A stretch of 64,000 bases of DNA. It comes from Megasphaera_A sueciensis (GTDB taxonomy: Bacteria > Bacillota > Negativicutes > Veillonellales > Megasphaeraceae). Position numbers and translations under genes: made by a program. Below the pieces are notes generated by a model, which made no database searches, had not been told where the DNA came from, and was given only the letters and a program-made list of their open reading frames with translations. Below are positions 35,812 to 44,340 of this stretch, piece by piece. The stretch's first letter is position 1; every line of letters starts with the position of its first letter. The stretch is taken from the NCBI RefSeq assembly GCF_050219315.1, contig NZ_CP116939.1:682001-746000 (forward strand), in the 5' to 3' direction.

Positions 35812-37215
35812 TTATTTGGTTACGTCCACAACTTTGCCAGGATTCATAATATTCTTAGGATCCAAGCCTCTCTTAACAGCTTTCATCATTTCAATTTCAA
35901 CAGGATTCGTGTATTTTGCCATCAAAGCAGCACGTTTGTATCCAATTCCATGTTCACCAGATACACGGCCCTTAAGAGAATATACAAGTTTATATATTTC
36001 CTGCTGAATCTTCGGCAACATATCTTCCCATTCTTCCTGTGTGCGATCATCTTTCAAGATATCGATATGTACATTGCCATCACCACAATGACCCGCACAA
36101 TGCATTGCTACATTATATTTTTCACCCAAACGGGAAATTTGGCTGACTGCGCCCGGAATTTCTGTCATAGGAACAACGATATCTTCCATGGAGAATACCA
36201 AGCTGCGAGCACGGTCGGCTTCCAAATAGGCTTTACGGGATTTCCAGATAACCGTCGGATTAGCAACTAATACATCCAATGCGTTGCCTTCTCTGGCCAA
36301 TTCATCAATTTTTTCGCATTGTTCATCAAGTAAATCTTCATTATCACCGGCAATCTGAACGATAATATAATTTCCTATGTCAGAATGCTGCAATTTTTCA
36401 TTTAAGAATACTTCAACCTGTTTAATGGAAGCATTATCCATAAATTCAACACATACAGGCGTGATTCCGGCATTCATTACCTTTGGTGTCAAGGCAATAG
36501 CATCATCTAAATTATCGAATACTGCTAAAAGATCCATCGAGAATTTTGGTAAAGCAACTAATTTAAGATATATTTTGGTAATGATTCCCAAAGTTCCTTC
36601 AGAACCAATAAACAGATGCATTAAGCTGTAGCCTGTAGCATTTTTACGTACTTTCCCGCCTAATTCAACAATATCCCCTGCGGGAGTAACAACTTCCATG
36701 CCAAGAACCTGATCCCGGGTTACACCATATTTTACAGCACGGTTACCGCCGGCATTCGTTGCAACGTTGCCGCCGATAAAGCAAGAATCCCCACTGCAGG
36801 GATCTCCGCCGTAGAAAAGGCCGGCGTCTTTAACCGTATTCTGTAAAACAGCTGTTGTTACACCCGGTTCCGTAGTAACAATCATATTTTCTTTATCAAT
36901 TTCAATAATTTTGTTCATTCGTTCAATAGAAATAATTACGCCGCCAAAAATCGCTACCGCACCAGCTGCAAGACCTGTACCAGCTGCACGGGGAACCATA
37001 ATTGTATCGGCTTCATAACAAGCCTTTACACAAGCTGCTACTTCCTGTGTATTAGCCGGAAGAACAACACACTGTGCTGGTTTCATATAATGAGGATCCG
37101 TTACTTCATCGTGGCCATAGGGTTCCAATTTTTCTTTGTCTGTAATACAATACTTTTCACCTACAATAGATTTTAACTTTTCAATTAATTCCTGAGAAAC
37201 TTCACCTTTTGCCAT
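35812..37215 (-). CDS. FAD-linked lactate/glycolate oxidase (GlcD type)
   Basis: A 467-aa flavoprotein of the PCMH-type FAD-binding oxidases (D-lactate dehydrogenase, glycolate oxidase GlcD). The FAD domain shows VPRAAGTGLAAGAV, TTEPGVTTAVLQNTV and GGNVATNAGGNRAVKYG; the C-terminal FAD-oxidase cap ends in HCAGHCGDGNVHIDIL and SGEHGIGYKRA. No EtfAB or GlcE/GlcF partner is adjacent, so the electron acceptor is not shown. With LctP at 12.9 kb a lactate role is likely; stereospecificity cannot be read from sequence. A 13-bp inverted repeat lies in its leader. Confidence 0.88.
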   Translation of the reverse strand: MAKGEVSQELIEKLKSIVGEKYCITDKEKLEPYGHDEVTDPHYMKPAQCVVLPANTQEVAACVKACYEADTIMVPRAAGTGLAAGAVAIFGGVIISIERMNKIIEIDKENMIVTTEPGVTTAVLQNTVKDAGLFYGGDPCSGDSCFIGGNVATNAGGNRAVKYGVTRDQVLGMEVVTPAGDIVELGGKVRKNATGYSLMHLFIGSEGTLGIITKIYLKLVALPKFSMDLLAVFDNLDDAIALTPKVMNAGITPVCVEFMDNASIKQVEVFLNEKLQHSDIGNYIIVQIAGDNEDLLDEQCEKIDELAREGNALDVLVANPTVIWKSRKAYLEADRARSLVFSMEDIVVPMTEIPGAVSQISRLGEKYNVAMHCAGHCGDGNVHIDILKDDRTQEEWEDMLPKIQQEIYKLVYSLKGRVSGEHGIGYKRAALMAKYTNPVEIEMMKAVKRGLDPKNIMNPGKVVDVTK

Positions 37216-37719
37216 TTAAAAAAACCTCCATTCACCTTAAATACAGAATATTTGCGCATAGATACAGTATCCCCCCCATACTACTGATAGTAAAATCAGT
37301 AGTATGGAAATCAATACGTATCAGCAAATAATTAAAACACCGATAAATACATTGATCAGATACTTTTAACTGGCGCCAATTAAAATAAAATCATACAATA
37401 TAGTTATCATTAAAAAAAACATCACCTTTTGACAATAGAGTATTAAATGATAATCAAGCCTTCTGTCAGGCAATCTATAGCAATACTGTTTCTTCATTGC
37501 TTTTCGTCGAGCTCATACCATTTATTACCTTAATTTATATCTTGAATTCATTATAGACATTTTGCAATAAGTGTACAATAGGTTTTTTTAAAAAATAAAT
37601 AAGTTTTTCTTATTCAGGGTTTCAAAAAGACGCTTATTTGTAACGGTTTATACGTCAACCATGCTGTTAATTTATTTTTAAAATAAAAAATTTTTTTTAC
37701 AATTTTTTTCTCATTTTCA
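37216..37719. other. Non-coding region between the oxidase and aldolase genes
   Basis: About 500 bp without a credible gene. It contains the inverted repeat at 37276-37307 close to the oxidase gene and is otherwise strongly AT-rich, including long A and T runs near 37.6-37.7 kb. No clear terminator for the aldolase gene was found. Confidence 0.6.
37276..37307. promoter_or_regulatory. 13-bp inverted repeat upstream of the oxidase gene
   Basis: CCATACTACTGAT (37276-37288) and ATCAGTAGTATGG (37295-37307) are perfect reverse complements around a 6-nt spacer, 61 bp upstream of the start codon. It could be an operator or an RNA hairpin; a run of seven C begins it. Confidence 0.6.
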
Positions 37720-38319
37720 TTATACAAATTTTAATTTTCCAGTATGGTTTATCCCTTGGGATAAGATTAAAGCGTCTCGATATACACTGGCTACAGCTTC
37801 CAGCGTTTCCATCCGATATAACGCTTGGTATAAATCATTACCAACAGAAACCGCCCCATGATTTGCCATAAGAATTACATTAACATCAGCCAAAACAGCT
37901 GCACAAGATTCTGCAAGTTCCATAGAAGCAGGATCGGCATAAGGAACCGTTGCAACATGCCCCAGATAATCTCGTCCTTCCGTTATAATATTATCCGGAA
38001 ATGCTACCCCTGCTACTGTCAGCGCTGTCGAAACAATAGGATGTGCATGTACAACGGCCTTGACGTCTGGCCGCTTACGATATATTGCCAAATGCAAATT
38101 AGTTTCCGATGAAGGTTTTCCTTTGCCGGTTATGATATTTCCTTGTACATCAAGTTCTAATAACATATCGCTAGTCAAACTGCCTTTGGAAACTCCAGAA
38201 GGTGTAATAATAATATGCCCATCTTCCTTGCGATAGCTTATATTTCCATCACAAGCCACCACCAATTTATACCAACACATTTTTTTGCCGATTTCACATA
38301 ACCTATCTCTTGAATCCAT
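37720..38319 (-). CDS. Class II aldolase (fuculose-/methylthioribulose-phosphate aldolase type)
   Basis: A 199-aa zinc-dependent aldolase of the FucA/AraD family. Motifs include DGNISYR, TPSGVSKGSL, the catalytic Glu in SSETNLHLAIY, zinc histidines in VVHAHPIVSTAL and the third His in MANHGAVSVG. Relatives split fuculose-1-phosphate, or in some bacteria the 5-deoxyribulose-1-phosphate/methylthioribulose-1-phosphate made by MtnA, yielding dihydroxyacetone phosphate. No fucose genes are near; mtnP and mtnA are in the same window but in another operon. ATG follows AAAGGAGGA. It is monocistronic. Confidence 0.88.
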   Translation of the reverse strand: MDSRDRLCEIGKKMCWYKLVVACDGNISYRKEDGHIIITPSGVSKGSLTSDMLLELDVQGNIITGKGKPSSETNLHLAIYRKRPDVKAVVHAHPIVSTALTVAGVAFPDNIITEGRDYLGHVATVPYADPASMELAESCAAVLADVNVILMANHGAVSVGNDLYQALYRMETLEAVASVYRDALILSQGINHTGKLKFV

Positions 38320-38344
38320 TACCGAATCCTCCTTTTTATTTACA

Positions 38345-38412
38345 AATAAAAAATACCTTTCCTACATCAATTATAAACCCAAACCAGGTCTACTAGATAT
38401 AGAAAAGGTATT
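38345..38412 (-). terminator. Terminator after the feo operon
   Basis: AATACCTTT (38352-38360) and AAAGGTATT (38404-38412) pair around a long 43-nt loop; on the minus strand the stem is followed by TTTTTTATTTG. The loop length is unusual. Confidence 0.6.
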
Positions 38413-38449
38413 CTATAATTGCAAACTATACTCCTTCTATGCGATAAAT

Positions 38450-38650
38450 TTAATTTTTATCACGGCAGCAAGGCGGCAATGATGTGGTTGTATCCGTATT
38501 CACAGAGGCGTGTTTAGACTGACACGCAGAGCATGACGAAGTGCCGCAGGAACAACCGCTTTTACCACTGACAATATCACGAAAATGTCGAATCATATAT
38601 GCTGCAGCTAAAATTACGATGCTTCCAACAATCAAAGTTGAAATATCCAT
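38450..38650 (-). CDS. FeoB-associated Cys-rich membrane protein
   Basis: A 66-aa protein with one N-terminal membrane helix (about residues 4-22) and a Cys-rich tail (CSCGTSSCSACQSK ... PPCCRDK, seven cysteines). This matches the FeoB-associated Cys-rich family, often encoded after feoB in Firmicutes and possibly the counterpart of FeoC. Start follows GGAGG, 35 bp after feoB. Confidence 0.9.
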   Translation of the reverse strand: MDISTLIVGSIVILAAAYMIRHFRDIVSGKSGCSCGTSSCSACQSKHASVNTDTTTSLPPCCRDKN

Positions 38651-38685
38651 AAAATCTGCACCTCCTTAACGTTAGTATATATTTA

Positions 38686-41028
38686 TTATGCTCCCAATCC
38701 TGCCAATAAAGCAATATGATAAACAGCAAAGGCAAACACCCACGCCAGTATTATACCTAATCCTGCAGACATGGCCGGCCATTTCCAAGAGTTTGTTTCT
38801 CTTTTCATAACCGCCAGTGTTGCCAAACAAGGCATATATAACAACGAAAATACCATTAGAGATAACGCTACTGCCGGATTAAAATCAGGATCCTCAGATA
38901 AAAACGTAATCAAATTATCATCATCATCGGCGTCGGCACCTACACTATAGATAGTTCCCAGTGTACTTATCATTACTTCTTTGGCAGCCGTGCAGGCCAC
39001 AAGGCCTACTCCTATTTTCCAGTCAAATCCCAGAGGACGAAGAACAGGTTCAACAAAGTGTCCAATAGATGCCGCATAACTTTGCTGTAATTTTTCAGAC
39101 TTTTGGGCTGTTTCTAAATCATCAGTATCAGCATCCGCTTTTTGCTGTATATCATATAATGGAATAGCTCTGTTATAAACAGCAGGATCCGATTTTTGCA
39201 ATGCGGCGAAGGCTTCCGGATAAGCACCTTGTTCAATCTTTTCCTTATCATCTTTTGCTTTGTCAGCCGCAGTAGTCATTGCTTCATACATCGTTGCTAA
39301 CGTAGGATCCTGTTCCATGGAGTCCAACCCCATATCCTTTAAAATAGGGACTTGCTGTATATCAACAGACGCGGCTATTTTTTCTTTAGCGGCATCATAA
39401 TCACGCGAATATTCCACATCCATAGGATATGCAGTCAAGCACCACACTAAAATGGATGCTCCTAAAATGATAGTCCCCGCCTTTTTCAGATATAATACGG
39501 TACGTTCCCACATATGAATCAAGACGCCCTTTACCGTGGGAATATGATATGGCGGCATTTCCATAACAAAAGGTTCCTGTTCTCCTTTAAATACAGTGGA
39601 ACGTAACACTGTAGCCAGTACAACGGCAACTATAATTCCCAGTATATACATAGCAAACAGCACGGTTCCCGATTGTCCAGCTGTAAAGAAGGCGGCAATA
39701 AGAAGTGTATATACCGGAAGCCGGGCACCGCAGCTCATAAAGGGAAGTGCTAAAATGGTGACCATTCTGTCTTTTGGATTATCTAGTGTACGGGCAGCCA
39801 TAATACCCGGTACGTTGCACCCAAAGCCTAATATCATAGGAATGAACGATTTTCCGTGCAATCCGCAAGCACGCATAATGCGATCAATCAAAAATGCAGC
39901 CCTAGCCATATAACCCGTATCTTCCAACAAACTGATAAACAAATACAATAATATAATTAACGGTACAAAGCTTAAAACAGCGCCAACACCGCCAATAACC
40001 CCATCCACAACTAATGACCTCAGTTGTTCGCTGGCAATCATGGGGCCAATCCATTTTCCTAAGGCATCAAACCCACTGCTCAGCCAATCTTGAGGAATAG
40101 CTCCCACTTCCATGACGATATTAAACATAAGCCACATAATGAACATGAAAATGGGAAGTCCTAACACTCGATTCGTAAGGATATAATCAATTTTATCAGA
40201 TAAGGAATCACTAGTACCTGTATTTAAAACAGCATCATTATAAACAGCAACAGCAAACTGATGTCTATACTGGGCAAAGACAAATTCTAAATCCATTTTT
40301 TCTTTTAAACTATCACGTAAAGTAGCCGCTAACGCTAAAATATGTTCTGTATTTTGCAGAGCGGTTACACTATCTATTACTTCACTATCATTTTCTAACA
40401 ACTTTATAGCCAGCCATCGGATAGGATAACGAATAATACCTTGTTTTGTGATAGCATCCGTTAATACATGAATAGACGGTTCTAATTCATTGCTGTAGTC
40501 AACTTCTGGATTATGAAATGTATTCACACTGGCAGCCTTAATAATCGCATGCAATACTTCTTTAGTGCCTAAATTTTTACTTCCTATAACAGGAACCACT
40601 GCGACCCCTAGGCGCTCGCGCAATTTCTGAATATCAATTTTAATTCCCATGCGGTCCGCTATATCCATCATATTTAAAACCAATACCACAGGACGTCCCA
40701 GTTCAATAAGTTGTGCTGTTAAATATAAATTTCGTTCAAGATTGGAGGCATCACACACATTAACGATTAAATCCGGTTTTTCATTAATAATAACGTTTCT
40801 TGCTACCACTTCATCCAACGAACGTGCCGTCAAACTATATGTACCCGGTAAGTCAACAAATAACATCTTCCTGTTATCAAAAACGCAAGTTCCTTCTTTT
40901 TTTTCTACTGTAACTCCGGGATAATTTCCAACATGTTGTTTGGCTCCGGTAATATTATTAAAAATGGTCGTCTTTCCGCAGTTGGGATTACCCGCCAAGG
41001 CAATCTTGATTATTCCTGCTTCACTCAT
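38686..41028 (-). CDS. feoB: Ferrous iron transporter B
   Basis: GTP-dependent ferrous iron permease in the inner membrane. The 780-aa protein has an N-terminal G domain (ALAGNPNCGKTTIFNNITG, DLPGTYSLTA, LNMMDIA), a helical GDI-like region, then core and Gate membrane domains (GLPIFMFIMWLMFN, LGFGCNVPGIMAARTL, CGARLPVYTLLI). Between late membrane helices there is a hydrophilic insertion of roughly 130 residues (YSRDYDAAKEKIAASVD to QQSYAASIGHFVEP). ATG 41028 follows GGGGGAGA and lies 2 bp after feoA. Confidence 0.97.
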   Translation of the reverse strand: MSEAGIIKIALAGNPNCGKTTIFNNITGAKQHVGNYPGVTVEKKEGTCVFDNRKMLFVDLPGTYSLTARSLDEVVARNVIINEKPDLIVNVCDASNLERNLYLTAQLIELGRPVVLVLNMMDIADRMGIKIDIQKLRERLGVAVVPVIGSKNLGTKEVLHAIIKAASVNTFHNPEVDYSNELEPSIHVLTDAITKQGIIRYPIRWLAIKLLENDSEVIDSVTALQNTEHILALAATLRDSLKEKMDLEFVFAQYRHQFAVAVYNDAVLNTGTSDSLSDKIDYILTNRVLGLPIFMFIMWLMFNIVMEVGAIPQDWLSSGFDALGKWIGPMIASEQLRSLVVDGVIGGVGAVLSFVPLIILLYLFISLLEDTGYMARAAFLIDRIMRACGLHGKSFIPMILGFGCNVPGIMAARTLDNPKDRMVTILALPFMSCGARLPVYTLLIAAFFTAGQSGTVLFAMYILGIIVAVVLATVLRSTVFKGEQEPFVMEMPPYHIPTVKGVLIHMWERTVLYLKKAGTIILGASILVWCLTAYPMDVEYSRDYDAAKEKIAASVDIQQVPILKDMGLDSMEQDPTLATMYEAMTTAADKAKDDKEKIEQGAYPEAFAALQKSDPAVYNRAIPLYDIQQKADADTDDLETAQKSEKLQQSYAASIGHFVEPVLRPLGFDWKIGVGLVACTAAKEVMISTLGTIYSVGADADDDDNLITFLSEDPDFNPAVALSLMVFSLLYMPCLATLAVMKRETNSWKWPAMSAGLGIILAWVFAFAVYHIALLAGLGA

Positions 41029-41030
41029 GA

Positions 41031-41276
41031 CTACTGTCTCCCCCTCTCGCAAGAAACGCCAATCATAGCCGCCTCATTTAATCGTAACGACAATGCACAT
41101 CCTTTGACTTTAACCTCTACAGGATCACCCAATGGAGCCTTTTTTATTACTGTAATATGAGTTCCTTTTACAACCCCCATATCCACTAACCGATGTTGTA
41201 TATTGCCATGTCCATGCAATGTTTCAACTACACCGGTTTCTCCCTTCTTCATCTCCGATAATTTCATACTTTCCAT
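41031..41276 (-). CDS. feoA: Ferrous iron transport accessory protein A
   Basis: An 81-aa SH3-like protein that partners FeoB. It contains KLSEMKKGETGVVETL, HRLVDMGVVKGTHITVIKKA and LGDPVEVKVKGCALSLR, typical of FeoA. ATG 41276 is 8 nt after GGAGG; the upstream ATG at 41291 overlaps that site. It starts the feoA-feoB-FeoB-associated operon behind a consensus promoter with a Fur-like palindrome. Confidence 0.95.
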   Translation of the reverse strand: MESMKLSEMKKGETGVVETLHGHGNIQHRLVDMGVVKGTHITVIKKAPLGDPVEVKVKGCALSLRLNEAAMIGVSCERGRQ

Positions 41277-41314
41277 TATCTTCGCCTCCATTGATATTGA
41301 TTTTTACTATCATA

Positions 41315-41359
41315 ATTATACACAACAGTACATTGCTTTGTCAATGATAAACAATATCA
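41315..41359 (-). promoter_or_regulatory. feoA promoter with Fur-like box
   Basis: On the minus strand TTGACA (41344-41339) and TATAAT (41320-41315) are 18 bp apart. TGATAAACAATATCA (plus strand 41345-41359), an imperfect 7-1-7 Fur-type palindrome, abuts the -35. Confidence 0.75.
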
Positions 41360-41399
41360 TTTATATTGTGTCTTGATATTATTTGCAGACATTGTATGC

Positions 41400-41437
41400 A
41401 GAAAAATGACACTTCACCGCACATGGCAAAGTGTCAT
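41400..41437 (-). terminator. Terminator after the flavodoxin gene
   Basis: ATGACACTT (41406-41414) and AAGTGTCAT (41429-41437) form the stem; the minus strand continues TTTTTC. Confidence 0.8.
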
Positions 41438-41452
41438 CATGCGCAATACTTT

Positions 41453-41872
41453 TTAGGCTAATGCTGCCGCCGCTTTCCCCAATGCAGTACAATCAGTTGT
41501 ATCTTCCGGTGTACCGTTTACGGTAACTGCGGGATCTATAAAAATAGCCCCGGCATCTTTTACTTCTGCAATCCAATTTTCCATCCATTCCCCAGTTCCC
41601 CATCCATAAGATCCAAAAAGGCCTACTTTTTTACCGGATAATTTCCCTTTTAACTCATCAAAGAAAGGCTGAACTACCGTTTCTTCTAAAACTTCCGCCC
41701 CCATCGCCGGGCATCCCATTATAATAACATCATGTGCTGCAACAGAATCTGCATCCGTATTTTCAAAGCTTACTCTTTCCACTTCTTTGCCCTCATCCTT
41801 CACTGCTTTCTCTATGATTGACGCCATAGCCTCTGTATTTCCTGTGCCACTCCAATATACGATTTCTACCAT
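41453..41872 (-). CDS. Flavodoxin
   Basis: A 139-aa FMN electron carrier. The phosphate loop WSGTGNTEAMASI is at the N terminus, with GCPAMGAEVLEE and GSYGWGTGEWMENWI forming the two isoalloxazine loops. It is the last gene of DUF2325-DUF3793-flavodoxin, whose promoter carries Fur-like sites. Flavodoxin under iron control fits replacement of ferredoxin during iron shortage. Confidence 0.93.
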   Translation of the reverse strand: MVEIVYWSGTGNTEAMASIIEKAVKDEGKEVERVSFENTDADSVAAHDVIIMGCPAMGAEVLEETVVQPFFDELKGKLSGKKVGLFGSYGWGTGEWMENWIAEVKDAGAIFIDPAVTVNGTPEDTTDCTALGKAAAALA

Positions 41873-41932
41873 TTTTATTACCTCCTAAAAAAATATATAT
41901 AAGCCATGATTTATATCATCAGCATATATGCG

Positions 41933-42490
41933 TTACGCAACAATTAAACTCCATAAAGAGTATCCCAAATTATATCGATGCAAATAATCCTGACGGCAGC
42001 AAGAATATTGCCGAAATGTTTCAATTGCCGTATTTACATTGGTATATACTTTCCATTCTCCACAAATTTTCGCCTGATCGCCGCCAAACTGAATAAATTT
42101 TTTTACATCTGCCACAGGATATCCTAAAAAAATTCCCAACTCATGAGGAAATGTATTTTTTTGTTTGACTCTAGCAGAGAGAATAATCAACTGTGTTTCT
42201 AATCTGAGTCCCGGTTCATATCCTGCGTCAGACAAAAAATGCTCATTTTCTGCCTTTGTTATATACCTTTCTACTCTTTCCTTATTATAGATATATAAAA
42301 GATATCTGTTTTTGCAAGAACAAAGTATTTGAAAATATATTCCTTTATTATTACATAAACGGTTATATTCAATAAGTAACTTGTTTTTTACAATTTTATA
42401 TTCCGTTTCAGGAATACTGATCAAATTTGCAATTTTTAATCCAGCCAAGGTTGGCGCACCATGGTACACCAATAATTGCTCCAATAGCAC
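41933..42490 (-). CDS. DUF3793 family protein
   Basis: The 185-aa protein matches what I recall of DUF3793: an N-terminal HGAPTLAGLKIANLISI block and a C-terminal FPHELGIFLGYPVADVKKFI block followed by CGEWKVYTN and a Cys/His-containing tail. No membrane segment. Function unknown; in anaerobes such genes often accompany flavodoxin and iron genes, as here. Start is GTG, 10 nt after AAAGGAG. Confidence 0.85.
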   Translation of the reverse strand: MLLEQLLVYHGAPTLAGLKIANLISIPETEYKIVKNKLLIEYNRLCNNKGIYFQILCSCKNRYLLYIYNKERVERYITKAENEHFLSDAGYEPGLRLETQLIILSARVKQKNTFPHELGIFLGYPVADVKKFIQFGGDQAKICGEWKVYTNVNTAIETFRQYSCCRQDYLHRYNLGYSLWSLIVA

Positions 42491-42532
42491 AATAATTCAG
42501 CTCCTTTCGCGATTACCGGTAAAATTATTATT

Positions 42533-42817
42533 TCAGCATTCCACATGACCATCTAATATAGATTTTAAAGCGGACGAACTGCTCGTATGGGAACGTACTA
42601 TAACGGCATTTTTTCGTTGGGCTTCTTTTATAGCACAACGTACCATACTATGGCTTACTGTGCTGGTAAATAAAACCACCAAATCAGGAAATCCAATTTT
42701 CGATTTAAAGTCACTCGGAACCTGGGTAAATACTTTCGCTTTACAATCATATTTTTTGCAAAGATTTTTGTATCTACATACCATACAATCATTACCACCA
42801 ACAATGACTACACTCAT
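42533..42817 (-). CDS. DUF2325 family protein
   Basis: A 94-aa protein with MSVVIVGGNDCMVCRYK, an alternating strand/helix Rossmann-like pattern and IVRSHTSSSSALKSILD near the end, as in DUF2325. A CxxC-type motif (CMVC) and two further cysteines could bind metal. It starts the flavodoxin operon behind a consensus promoter with Fur-like palindromes. Function is not known. Confidence 0.82.
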   Translation of the reverse strand: MSVVIVGGNDCMVCRYKNLCKKYDCKAKVFTQVPSDFKSKIGFPDLVVLFTSTVSHSMVRCAIKEAQRKNAVIVRSHTSSSSALKSILDGHVEC

Positions 42818-42861
42818 ATCCTCACCTCTCCTAAAAATAATACATCAAATATTACTTTTTT

Positions 42862-42917
42862 ATTTTATCTTATTTGATAATAATTGTCAATATCAATTAT
42901 GATATGAATTATCAAAT
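42862..42917 (-). promoter_or_regulatory. Promoter of DUF2325-DUF3793-flavodoxin with Fur-like sites
   Basis: On the minus strand TTGACA (42890-42885) and TAAAAT (42867-42862) are 17 bp apart. TGATAATAATTGTCAATATCA (42875-42895, plus strand) overlaps the -35, and a second TGATATGAATTATCA-type palindrome follows upstream. Confidence 0.75.
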
Positions 42918-42932
42918 ACAACTGATAAAAAC

Positions 42933-42967
42933 AGGTAATTACTTGATATATATTTAGATAATTACCT
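42933..42967. repeat. 9-bp inverted repeat
   Basis: AGGTAATTA (42933-42941) and TAATTACCT (42959-42967) are exact reverse complements around 17 AT-rich bases, between the porin terminator and the DUF2325 promoter. Its role is unclear. Confidence 0.45.
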
Positions 42968-43078
42968 AAAGTTCACAACATATAAGTTGTATATTTAGTA
43001 CTCATATCATAAATATATTGATAATGTTTATTATAAACAACTATATATGACACTTCAAACAGTCTGCAAAAAATACTA

Positions 43079-43115
43079 CAAAAAACCAGCTACATCAAAA
43101 AAAAGATATAGCTGG
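43079..43115 (-). terminator. Terminator after the porin gene
   Basis: CCAGCTA (43085-43091) and TAGCTGG (43108-43114) form the stem, followed on the minus strand by TTTTTTG. Confidence 0.8.
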
Positions 43116-43125
43116 TCCAAACAGA

Positions 43126-44175
43126 TTAAAAAGCATGTGTAAGCGTAGCTTCAATTTTTGTATTATGAGAACCACTGGGAGCATCCTCAGCATCCCGCAG
43201 TGTTTTCTGATCTTTATATACGACTTCAACACTATCATTTTTAGTCAATTGATGCGTAATGCCATAATAAAATCCACGGTTGTTATTATCGAAATCACTT
43301 TGCTGTCCCATATCGGCATATGGTTCTACCCGAAATGCCGTAACATATACTGCTGTCTTATCATTGAAAGCATAATTCCAAGTTACGGCATATGCTTTAT
43401 TATCTTGATCCGCATTGGATTTAGCTAATTCTGCCGTAAAAGTGCTTTTTTTAAATTTATACACGGCATCTACAGCCCCATTCGTCGTGTTTTGACCGGA
43501 ACCATCTGCATAGATATAACGTCCTAATGTAGCGCCGACCTGCATTCGTTCATTTACATCATAGGTACCATGTATTGCATATAGGCGATTATCGGCAGAC
43601 CCATCATTATCCTCCTGCACTGCAACGCCGGTTAAAGCAATATTTCCTATCTTCCCTTCCACTGTTAGCCCATCAACAAAATTACGGATTCCTATATTTG
43701 TATTTGAACGACTATATAACAAGGCCGTCGTTCCAATCGTCATATCCTGCCTCCCGAGTTTATAAGAAAAACTTCCTTTTTTATACGTTACTCCAAACAG
43801 ATCTATTGCGATAACACCTTTTTTATTCACATCATAGGCATCGGTATTAAAATCACCTAAACTTGGCTGGGTAGCGTATTGAGCACCCAGACGGGCATAT
43901 AGAGAAAATCCAGGAGATAACTGTTTTTCAGCATTTAAGCGGAGACTATACATTAATCCATCCATGTGGGGAGAATCCTCCATCGTATCACGTTCATATT
44001 TTATCGAAACATCGCCGGACCAAGTTAATTCCCCTGGAGTCATTTTTTCTTCCGCAGCTGCCTCTGTATCAGGCGATAAAGCAACAGCTGTTGCAGTTGT
44101 TTCATTACCTAATGCAAAACCAGGCGTACAAAGTATCCCTAAGCTTATAACAGTATTCATCATAATTTTTTTCAT
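43126..44175 (-). CDS. Putative outer-membrane porin
   Basis: A 349-aa beta-barrel protein. It has a signal peptide (MKKIMMNTVISLGILCTPGF, cleavage near residue 23), then alternating amphipathic strands ending in a C-terminal Phe (KIEATLTHAF), the mark of outer-membrane barrels. Unlike many Negativicutes porins it has no SLH domain at the N terminus, only an acidic Thr/Ala/Glu-rich lead. ATG 44175 follows GGGAGA. The surrounding genes are iron-related, but the substrate is unknown. Its presence supports a diderm envelope. Confidence 0.88.
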   Translation of the reverse strand: MKKIMMNTVISLGILCTPGFALGNETTATAVALSPDTEAAAEEKMTPGELTWSGDVSIKYERDTMEDSPHMDGLMYSLRLNAEKQLSPGFSLYARLGAQYATQPSLGDFNTDAYDVNKKGVIAIDLFGVTYKKGSFSYKLGRQDMTIGTTALLYSRSNTNIGIRNFVDGLTVEGKIGNIALTGVAVQEDNDGSADNRLYAIHGTYDVNERMQVGATLGRYIYADGSGQNTTNGAVDAVYKFKKSTFTAELAKSNADQDNKAYAVTWNYAFNDKTAVYVTAFRVEPYADMGQQSDFDNNNRGFYYGITHQLTKNDSVEVVYKDQKTLRDAEDAPSGSHNTKIEATLTHAF

Positions 44176-44250
44176 TTCATTCTCCCTTTCAGTCTGATAG
44201 TCGTTACCGATAAAATTCAAAAATATATCCGTTGATTATTTCAGAATAAA

Positions 44251-44277
44251 AAGCCGTCTCTTATTCAGAAACAGCCA
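44251..44277 (-). terminator. Terminator closing the micro-ORF unit (or attenuator before the porin)
   Basis: On the minus strand GCTGTTTCT pairs with AGAGACGGC (two G-U pairs) and is followed by TTTTTATTC. It lies 8 bp after the last micro-ORF and about 75 bp before the porin start. Confidence 0.7.
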
Positions 44278-44283
44278 TTTGCT

Positions 44284-44340
44284 TTAATACGGTTCCTTTC
44301 TCTTATGGGTTTTCTGAGCTGTTCTAATTTTAAAAATCAT
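44284..44340 (-). CDS. Third micro-ORF of the Fur-box unit (18 aa, tentative)
   Basis: Encodes MIFKIRTAQKTHKRKEPY, strongly basic. Its ATG overlaps the stop of the preceding micro-ORF (ATGA), and GGAG stands 3-4 nt upstream. It ends 8 bp before a terminator. Translation is uncertain; it may simply be part of a small RNA. Confidence 0.35.
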   Translation of the reverse strand: MIFKIRTAQKTHKRKEPY

